This document shows, one piece after another, positions 13,140 through 17,725 of a stretch of 17,725 nt of DNA. Below the pieces are notes generated by a model. The model saw only the letters and a list, made by a program, of their open reading frames with translations. It did not search any database and was not told the DNA's origin. Both the position numbers and the translations under genes were made by a program. This DNA comes from Bacillota bacterium (lineage in GTDB: Bacteria; Bacillota; Bacilli; Alicyclobacillales; SLC66). Location of the stretch: NCBI GenBank assembly GCA_021821185.1, contig JAKACU010000040.1:1-17725 (forward strand), written 5' to 3'. The first letter of the stretch is position 1; each line of letters opens with the position of its first letter.

Positions 13140-13314
13140 GATCAATCATCCTTTCTGCGGTTTTCATCCATCCGTCGAACACTAGTGGTGTAAGCAAGAT
13201 CGACATACAAATCGCCCATATCATGATGCCTTCCACCACTCCGTCTGAGACTTGAGCTACTTTTTGCGCGTGTCCTGCCAGCACACTTCTGATTCCTCGT
13301 GGTTTCCTCCTCAT
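13120..13314 (-). CDS. Small membrane protein next to the FtsK-like gene
   Basis: A 64-residue protein whose ATG at 13314 overlaps the FtsK stop (ATGA), with GGGAGG/AAGGAG just upstream. A basic N-terminus (MRRKPRGIRS) is followed by an amphipathic stretch and one clear membrane segment (GIMIWAICMSILLTPLVF). The tight overlap suggests translational coupling with the translocase. It may anchor or regulate it at the membrane; that is inferred from position only. Confidence 0.65.
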   Translation of the reverse strand: MRRKPRGIRSVLAGHAQKVAQVSDGVVEGIMIWAICMSILLTPLVFDGWMKTAERMIDHAIGGK

Positions 13315-14567
13315 GCTCCTTCCTCCCATTCTGTAGAGAATTGTTCCTCTTGAACAACATCGATCTCTTTCGGTCTACTTTTGATTAGCAAGCTCGCTCT
13401 GAGTCTTACGCTATCCATATCCACTTTTGGCATTTGGACCATCTGTAACTCGTGTGTGAGATAGAGCGCTCGCCCTTTGATCGGCGGTAAATGTTCTGCG
13501 CCTGGTCTACCTAAGATGGTTACGCTGCTCCCCTGATCAGGCAATCTGAAAGCTAAACGTGCATCCAGGTTCGCTTTGACGAGACCTGGTACAACATCGA
13601 CCTCTGGACGCTGAGTAGACAGGATGACATGAATGCCTGCGGCTCTGCCTAACTGCGTGAGACTGGCGATACTAGACCATATCTGCTCCGCAATCTTTTT
13701 TGTGGCCTTATCGTTTCCCTTCAATTCTGCGCATTCATCGATAATCAAAAAGCGATGTGGCAATGTATGCCCTCGGCTCTTGGCTTCGCGCCAGTCGGTT
13801 ACTCCCCACTCATCAAGTAACTGATACGTGCTGTGCATCTCATCTACGAGATGTTCAAAAAGTTCTAACGCCTCACCTAACCTATCCTCGTGTGATTCTG
13901 CTTTACCATCTGTTTTATCGGCCAGGTATGGTGTGCCTTCCAGGAAGCGAAAGGAGATGCCGCGTTTCATGTCCACGACATAGAACTGCACAGCTTCTGC
14001 TGTGTGAGCACGAAACAAGGTATAGACAAGGGACGTGAGATAATTTGTCTTGCCCATATCAGTTGCGCCACCAATCAGCATGTGAGGTGTCTTGTCGAAG
14101 TCATGGTATAGCCATCCTTTTTCAGCGAGACCGACAGGAACTTTCCATGATCCAACACACTCCTTGATGAACTTTTTTGAGTACGGCACAACCGTCATAG
14201 CCTTTTGATCAAGAATGGTCAGATATAGTCTGCTTCCTATACCCTGCGCTCTCATATCTGCATCTAGCCACTCGCTGATCTTGTCTAGCTTACTTTGCAC
14301 ATCGTACAAATTTTTTCCCGCAGGATAGCGCATGATGAGTTTCCAGCCCTGTAGTAGTCCATCACCCTTGCCCGATGTGATCCTCTGTACCTTGTCGATT
14401 GGCCAGTCAGCACCGCCCTGCAATCCAAGGCCTGCTGCGCGAAAGGACTGTTGCACCTGTAGCACAATCTTTGGTTGCCACTGCGGACGGCTATTGATGA
14501 GTCGCCAGCCAAGAAGCGACGCGCCTACTGCGGTAGATATTCCGAAGGCCGTTGTGAAGATTGGCAT
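13311..14567 (-). CDS. FtsK/SpoIIIE-type DNA translocase
   Basis: A 418-residue FtsK-like ATPase. One N-terminal hydrophobic stretch (about 5-21) may anchor it to the membrane. The motor has Walker A GGATDMGKTN (166-175), Walker B FLIIDECAE (273-281) and the STQRP motif (317-321), with the conserved LDARLAFRLPDQGSSVTILG region after it. There is no gamma (KOPS-reading) domain. ATG at 14567 is chosen because GAGGTG lies 6 bases upstream; a GTG 9 bases earlier lacks a site. It is much shorter than chromosomal FtsK and resembles plasmid/ICE/phage translocases. With the relaxation protein it suggests DNA transfer, segregation or replication control. I recall such pairs between lysis genes and integrase in Bacillus cereus-group phages. 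Confidence 0.92.
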   Translation of the reverse strand: MPIFTTAFGISTAVGASLLGWRLINSRPQWQPKIVLQVQQSFRAAGLGLQGGADWPIDKVQRITSGKGDGLLQGWKLIMRYPAGKNLYDVQSKLDKISEWLDADMRAQGIGSRLYLTILDQKAMTVVPYSKKFIKECVGSWKVPVGLAEKGWLYHDFDKTPHMLIGGATDMGKTNYLTSLVYTLFRAHTAEAVQFYVVDMKRGISFRFLEGTPYLADKTDGKAESHEDRLGEALELFEHLVDEMHSTYQLLDEWGVTDWREAKSRGHTLPHRFLIIDECAELKGNDKATKKIAEQIWSSIASLTQLGRAAGIHVILSTQRPEVDVVPGLVKANLDARLAFRLPDQGSSVTILGRPGAEHLPPIKGRALYLTHELQMVQMPKVDMDSVRLRASLLIKSRPKEIDVVQEEQFSTEWEEGA

Positions 14568-14643
14568 GGTATGCACCTCATTGTATTGCGATTTTCATAT
14601 CATTGTGGCTATGCGCCTATCAAAAACAAGCCGGATCAGTCAA

Positions 14644-14735
14644 CGGATGTGAATCCACGCTTGTTCGCCACGATCCAAAGCGGATGGAGAGATGTGTACA
14701 AGCACATCGTGTCTTAACGATGCAATAGAGGATGA
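14644..14735. other. Non-coding leader with GATG repeats and alternative hairpins
   Basis: The 183 bases between the RHH-like gene and the FtsK-like start hold no convincing gene. They contain GATG-type motifs at 14646, 14684, 14691, 14719 and 14731, plus inverted copies. GATGTG (14691-14696) can pair with CACATC (14703-14708), while overlapping CATCGT (14705-14710) can pair with ACGATG (14717-14722); the two hairpins exclude each other. This could be a binding array for the RHH-like protein (centromere- or operator-like) or a leader structure. The stems are only 6 bp. Confidence 0.35.
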
Positions 14736-14750
14736 ACGGCGCGAAAATTT

Positions 14751-14948
14751 TTATGGTCTCGTGTCGATCTGAACGACTGCGGATGCGCTGCTTGAGGTAA
14801 CGCGTGCTGTGCGCTTCATCTCATTTCTGAGATATTTTCGCACCAGTTTGCTAAAGTTGTTTTTACTAGCGAATTCAAAAAGTTCTTTATCTTCCTCATT
14901 CGCCAGGTTGAACACTACTGCTTTTCTTGCCTCTAGTCTATGCGCCAT
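14751..14948 (-). CDS. Probable ribbon-helix-helix DNA-binding protein, 65 aa
   Basis: The start ATG at 14948 has AAGGAGG 7 bases upstream; a longer open frame lacks this. The product has a strand-like ARKAVVFNLANEEDKELFEF, then the helix NNFSKLVRKYLRNEMKR, as in CopG/Arc-type proteins, and a loose tail. Such proteins accompany FtsK/relaxation genes in Bacillota plasmids, where they may act in partition or autoregulation. It heads the minus-strand module and is divergent from the XRE gene at 15092. The RHH assignment is by pattern only. Confidence 0.65.
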   Translation of the reverse strand: MAHRLEARKAVVFNLANEEDKELFEFASKNNFSKLVRKYLRNEMKRTARVTSSSASAVVQIDTRP

Positions 14949-15003
14949 TTCATTTCCTCCTTGTGGGGTGATGGTAAATGATACGGGCGCAAGTACAAGA
15001 AAT

Positions 15004-15032
15004 TGCACGTCCTTATATGTGGACAAGATAAA
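15004..15032 (+). promoter_or_regulatory. Promoter/operator of the XRE gene
   Basis: TTGCAC (15004-15009), a 17-base spacer and GATAAA (15027-15032) form a plausible promoter for the XRE gene at 15092. A dyad GTCC-N8-GGAC (15009-15024) fills the spacer and could be its operator. The facing minus-strand promoter for the RHH-like gene is not clear. Confidence 0.45.
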
Positions 15033-15091
15033 AATTTATAGACTAAAAAGGATTTCTCATTTTTATGAAGAAGTTTATTGCGGGTGATTAA

Positions 15092-15310
15092 ATGTTGACT
15101 TCTAGATTGAAAGATATATTGGAGGAAAGAGGAATAAAACAGTCTTGGCTAATAAAAAAAGTTGGTATTAGTTCTGGAGCTATGAGTTTACTAGTAAATA
15201 ACAAATCAACTCCGACATTAGAAGTTGCATTCAAAATCGCAAAGGCGTTAAACCTACATATTGAGGATGTATGGCAGCATGTAGACGAAGAAAAAGAGCC
15301 CCAGGATTGA
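15092..15310 (+). CDS. XRE-family regulator of the FtsK module
   Basis: A 72-residue protein consisting of one XRE helix-turn-helix domain (SRLKDILEERGIKQSWLIKK, VGISSGAMSLLVNNKSTPTL, EVAFKIAKALNLHIEDVWQH). This is of the short type common in Gram-positive phages and plasmids. The start ATG at 15092 has only a weak ribosome site (GGGTG about 8 bases away). It stands alone on the plus strand, divergent from the RHH-like/FtsK module and convergent to the holin gene. It most likely regulates the divergent module or itself. Its 3' end contains the terminator of the lysis operon. Confidence 0.85.
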   Translation: MLTSRLKDILEERGIKQSWLIKKVGISSGAMSLLVNNKSTPTLEVAFKIAKALNLHIEDVWQHVDEEKEPQD

Positions 15311-15317
15311 GGCTCTT
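15289..15317 (-). terminator. Terminator of the lysis operon
   Basis: On the minus strand AAGAGCC (15317-15311) pairs with GGCTCTT (15300-15294) around a 10-base loop, followed by a T-rich run (TTTTTCTT). It lies 17-40 bases past the holin stop and overlaps the end of the XRE gene. The plus strand has no U-run after the stem, so it works mainly leftward. Confidence 0.75.
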
Positions 15318-15333
15318 ACTACTTGCGTTCAAG

Positions 15334-15777
15334 CTAGGCACTCTGAGGTTTTTTAAGCTCTGCTAGTAAGTCCTGCACCTCTTTCACGGCGGACGTGACG
15401 GCTTCTGGCGTAACGTCTGCACGCCAAGAAGGTTGAATATGTTCCTTGACAAACTCTGTAATATAGCCAATATCGTATTTATTGAGCTGGTCTAGCTGCT
15501 TCCCGCTTGCTACCGCTCCGATCTGTACAAGTGCTTGCATTGCGCTATCTAATGCCTGTTTCTTCGTCTCATCCAGCGCCGCCTGTAAATTATGCGTCTC
15601 GATGACACCGTGACCGCTATCCAGCATGTGTTGCATATCTTGTGCGAGAGGATCGACGACAGGAGCGATATCTTTCGCCAGATTACCCCACCACCCCTTA
15701 GTGTGACCTAACCACCCAAGACCAGGCACAACAGCACCGACAAGCACGCTTAAAATCAAATTCCAGTTGATCATCAT
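15334..15777 (-). CDS. LL-H-type phage holin
   Basis: A 147-residue protein with one N-terminal membrane segment (about 5-23, WNLILSVLVGAVVPGLGWLG) and a long, mostly helical soluble part (about 60-145). This layout fits the LL-H family of phage holins, which release endolysin by piercing the membrane. The start ATG at 15777 overlaps the end of the endolysin candidate by 4 bases (ATGA), showing coupled translation. Endolysin-then-holin order is less common than the reverse but is known. A terminator follows. Confidence 0.75.
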   Translation of the reverse strand: MMINWNLILSVLVGAVVPGLGWLGHTKGWWGNLAKDIAPVVDPLAQDMQHMLDSGHGVIETHNLQAALDETKKQALDSAMQALVQIGAVASGKQLDQLNKYDIGYITEFVKEHIQPSWRADVTPEAVTSAVKEVQDLLAELKKPQSA

Positions 15778-16592
15778 TTTTTATATCCCTCCAAAGTTTT
15801 AATCGCGGCATCAATTGCAGTATTAAACTCCTGTGTTGTCCACATCTTATCAACAGGCTTTTGCACAGCTTTCTTAGGCTGATAGGTTTCTAATAATTTG
15901 ACAGAATCTTTGAGTGGCTGTGTGCTACTCTGTATATCCCATATAGACACTCCACCAATCCAGCGCTCGACAGCCACCGCGCTAAACTCTGCAATCTCTG
16001 CTGGCATAGCTTGTGGATACCCTTGGGCGACAGGATAAATGGGATTTTTAGATAGCTTTTGTAGCTGATCGATGGACTGATTAAGCATAATCGATGCGCT
16101 CATTTGAGCATCTGCCCAGTAGACTTGCGGCTCAATAAAATCTGTCCACGACATAAAGACATCGTACGGAAAAGAGGCGTGATCATTAGGTAGTGCAAAG
16201 GTGGTTAGTCCGATTAGAGCCTCTGGTACTTTGGCTCGTATCAGCTGTCCGAGTTGCCGCGCTGCTTCTGCTGTGCCTGGAGCTTCAAACTCACTTTCAG
16301 CGTCGATGATGAGATAGTCAGCTTTTTCAAGAGCCACTAATGCCGCTTGTGCTGTCTGCTTGGCGTTGGCAGGATAGAGATATCCCCACGCACCTACCAC
16401 AAGACCTGCCGCCTTGAGTGTATCGACTGATTGCTCCCACTGCGGCCATGAGTTTACGCCATCGAACGCTTTTACGACTACACCTCGCGCTCCGGTAGCT
16501 TTGCAAGTGTCTATGATGTCCTGCACGCCACCACATTTGTCCACTTCCCACACCCACCACGTTTTACCATACAAAGGCGAATAATCAACCAT
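15774..16592 (-). CDS. Glycosidase-fold (GH25-like) endolysin candidate
   Basis: A 272-residue protein that reads as a TIM-barrel hydrolase. It has alternating strand/helix segments (ARGVVVKAFDG, LVVGAWGYLYP, ADYLIIDAESEF, ALIGLTTFAL, FIEPQVYWADAQM, YPVAQGY, GGVSIWDIQSS). D97-A98-E99 in the fourth-strand region resembles the catalytic DxE of GH25 lysozymes. The last ~25 residues form a short helix (WTTQEFNTAIDAAIKTLEG) and no standard wall-binding domain is recognisable. The start ATG at 16592 has AGGAGG 8 bases upstream. Coupling to the holin gene makes a lytic role likely; a DUF1906-type or other barrel family is possible. No signal peptide is seen, as expected for a holin-dependent enzyme. 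Confidence 0.72.
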   Translation of the reverse strand: MVDYSPLYGKTWWVWEVDKCGGVQDIIDTCKATGARGVVVKAFDGVNSWPQWEQSVDTLKAAGLVVGAWGYLYPANAKQTAQAALVALEKADYLIIDAESEFEAPGTAEAARQLGQLIRAKVPEALIGLTTFALPNDHASFPYDVFMSWTDFIEPQVYWADAQMSASIMLNQSIDQLQKLSKNPIYPVAQGYPQAMPAEIAEFSAVAVERWIGGVSIWDIQSSTQPLKDSVKLLETYQPKKAVQKPVDKMWTTQEFNTAIDAAIKTLEGYKK

Positions 16593-16604
16593 CTGCTAAA
16601 CCTC

Positions 16605-16835
16605 CTAGTATTTTCGCCATACTGTGATAACCTCAGCACCCCCGATGGTGCGTTCGTAAACGACAATGTACCCATTGAGCCTACGTCTATGCACGCTTAG
16701 ACGTGGTGTGCCGTCCAGAACATACGCAAGGTCAATGGCGATTTTATGAGCGCTAAGGTCCCTTTCCTCGCACCTTGATAGCGCGTGGCTTGTAAAACTG
16801 ATTTCTCGGCCAAACGGACGATATACTACAGGCAT
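16605..16835 (-). CDS. DUF4258-like small protein
   Basis: A 76-residue protein starting at ATG 16835 with GGGGAGG 4-5 bases upstream; the frame is open further but without a ribosome site. FTSHALSRCEERDLSAHKIA, then the VLDGTPRLSVHRRRLNGYIV strand pair and AEVITVWRKY, fit DUF4258, a small fold with RelE-like topology in some members. No antitoxin gene is adjacent, so it need not be a toxin. It lies just upstream of the endolysin (12-base gap) in the lysis operon. Confidence 0.7.
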   Translation of the reverse strand: MPVVYRPFGREISFTSHALSRCEERDLSAHKIAIDLAYVLDGTPRLSVHRRRLNGYIVVYERTIGGAEVITVWRKY

Positions 16836-16903
16836 GTGCCTCCCCTGCCCTTTTGACTTTACGATAGACCATAATCGGAGAGTGTGCAGAAAGTAGCTTT
16901 TAG

Positions 16904-16935
16904 GCATAAAAAAACCGCCCATCATAGGCGGTTTT
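16904..16935 (-). terminator. Intrinsic terminator upstream of lysis genes
   Basis: On the minus strand AAAACCGCC (16935-16927) and GGCGGTTTT (16919-16911) form a perfect 9-bp stem with a 7-base loop, continuing into a seven-T run. It ends the small-gene transcript 15 bases after the 16950 stop. The lysis genes below need readthrough or their own promoter, which I could not find. Confidence 0.88.
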
Positions 16936-16949
16936 GAATCTATAAAGTT

Positions 16950-17186
16950 CTAATATAAAATCTCGTAATCTATAATTTCACAGCTATCTTCATCGTGCCA
17001 TTCGTGCACAGGTCTTATACGATATTTTTCTTTGCTCGCGTCCAAATTATATTCCCCTACACATCGCCAGCATCCTTCGAACGTCTCGCCGTTCCATCCA
17101 TCAAGTGCGTAGATGTGTCCGTCGCTCAACTGTACTAATTCAATATCGCTGTGATAAGGCCATGTTCCAACATTTTCATATTTCAT
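16950..17186 (-). CDS. Hypothetical acidic protein, 78 aa
   Basis: The start ATG at 17186 has AGGAGG 7 bases upstream. The product is rich in Trp, Tyr and acidic residues (TWPYHSDIELVQLSDGHIYA, GCWRC, HEWHDEDSCEIIDYEI). It seems to form a small beta-rich domain with a conserved-looking LDGWNGETFEGCW turn. No known family is recognised, and there is no membrane segment. It is the last gene before the terminator. Confidence 0.75.
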   Translation of the reverse strand: MKYENVGTWPYHSDIELVQLSDGHIYALDGWNGETFEGCWRCVGEYNLDASKEKYRIRPVHEWHDEDSCEIIDYEILY

Positions 17187-17219
17187 TTAGAATTTCCTCC
17201 TCTTTGTTTGTAATGCGTA

Positions 17220-17444
17220 CTAACAATTTTGTTCTAGTTCCAACATATCATCAACTGTTATTTCTTGTTGCAATCCTGCAAAGGCTGAAAAATCTTTCCG
17301 CACCTCAGGTTCTCTGCAAACAATCGAAACTCTACACCCATCGTCTAAAATTTCCTTCGATATGGCTAGCCATATCGAATACCGAACCTCTAATTCTTCT
17401 TGTTTTGCTACTTTGCCATTTTCTTTGTAGGTATATCTCCTCAT
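17220..17444 (-). CDS. Hypothetical small protein, 74 aa
   Basis: The start ATG at 17444 has an AGGAGG site. The product is mixed-charge (MRRYTYKENGKVAKQEELEV, IWLAISKEILDDGCRVSIVC, then an acidic tail). It has no signal or membrane segment and no recognised family. It lies between two other small genes with the same type of ribosome site, which suggests one operon. Confidence 0.72.
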   Translation of the reverse strand: MRRYTYKENGKVAKQEELEVRYSIWLAISKEILDDGCRVSIVCREPEVRKDFSAFAGLQQEITVDDMLELEQNC

Positions 17445-17503
17445 TTTCTTTTCCTCCTCTTATTTAACCTGTCTCATCGGTGGCAGGCGGTCACTCCTAC
17501 CAG

Positions 17504-17517
17504 ACGCCCGAAGGCGT
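17504..17517. other. Small UUCG-type hairpin
   Basis: ACGCC-CGAA-GGCGT gives a 5-bp stem; on the minus strand the loop is the very stable UUCG. It lies 6 bases past the stop of the small gene at 17523. No U-run follows, so I do not call it a terminator. Confidence 0.4.
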
Positions 17518-17522
17518 TTCGA

Positions 17523-17693
17523 CTACTCTTCGATGCAGATATAAATTAGATTGGGGTCTTCAGCGATTATTTCATAAGCGTAGTCGATAGACACTCCGAA
17601 CAAAGCATCTTCTGTCGGATCTGCGAATTTGTTCAGGGAGCCGCCGAATTCCTCTACGTATTCAACCGCTTCTCTTCCCATTAATGTTTTCAT
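17523..17693 (-). CDS. Hypothetical acidic protein, 56 aa
   Basis: The start ATG at 17693 follows GAGGAGG with 9 bases between; the stop is TAG at 17523. The product begins MKTLMGREAVEYVEEFGGSL and is strongly acidic (FADPTEDALFG, EIIAEDPNLIYICIEE). It has no recognised domain. Small acidic phage proteins of this sort can mimic DNA or bind host proteins, but nothing here proves it. It may be the first gene of the small cluster in view. Confidence 0.7.
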   Translation of the reverse strand: MKTLMGREAVEYVEEFGGSLNKFADPTEDALFGVSIDYAYEIIAEDPNLIYICIEE

Positions 17694-17725
17694 TTTTATT
17701 TTCCTCCTCAGTTTTAAAGGCGTTT

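Noticed and set aside
14332..14717. Plus-strand frames opposite the FtsK-like start and its leader
   Set aside because: Composition is typical of antisense reading, and there is no usable ribosome site; the leader is better explained as non-coding.

Overview
The window is an accessory, phage-type region from a Gram-positive bacterium of the Bacillota (Bacilli). Almost every gene has a strong AGGAGG-type ribosome site, GTG and TTG starts are common, and the family mix points the same way: RecT with an SbcC-like ATPase, DnaD/DnaC replication proteins, a large serine integrase, an LL-H-type holin, an FtsK/replication-relaxation pair. I cannot name the genus. No bacterial housekeeping gene, tRNA or rRNA was seen, so all of it reads as one temperate phage or phage-plasmid genome.

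Layout, right to left (most genes are on the minus strand). 17.7-16.9 kb: three small unknown genes closed by a good terminator. 16.8-15.3 kb: a DUF4258-like protein, a glycosidase-fold endolysin candidate and a holin, closed by another terminator. 15.3-12.3 kb: a plasmid-like module with an XRE regulator (plus strand), a probable ribbon-helix-helix protein, an FtsK-type DNA translocase, two small membrane proteins and a replication-relaxation protein. 12.3-9.9 kb (plus strand): lysogeny genes, namely a LexA-like self-cleaving repressor, a zinc-ribbon membrane protein and a large serine integrase with a candidate attP just past its stop codon. 9.9-0 kb (minus strand): the early operon, starting at a consensus promoter overlapped by repressor-type operators. 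It holds a Cro-like regulator, a BRO/KilAC antirepressor, small proteins, a DUF7666 protein with a tandem-repeat region, an SbcC-like ATPase, RecT, a metallo-beta-lactamase-fold protein, a PC4-like ssDNA-binding protein, a DnaD-type initiator, a DnaC-type helicase loader, an unknown protein and the start of a C5-cytosine methyltransferase.

How it works together (inference): the LexA-like repressor holds the divergent early promoter off. RecA-stimulated cleavage would free it, and Cro and the antirepressor would commit to lytic growth. The initiator would open an origin, most likely the palindromic iterons inside and upstream of its own gene, and load helicase through the DnaC-like protein. 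RecT, the ATPase and the MBL protein would handle recombination. In a lysogen made by recombination at the candidate attP, the integrase would sit at one prophage end and the FtsK/relaxation module at the other, the usual place for cargo genes. The most interesting items are the iteron origin embedded in coding sequence, the 52-bp dyad attP with central TT, the FtsK/relaxation cargo module, the 27-bp tandem repeat in the DUF7666 gene, and a pair of overlapping ORFs that look like one gene split by a -1 frameshift.
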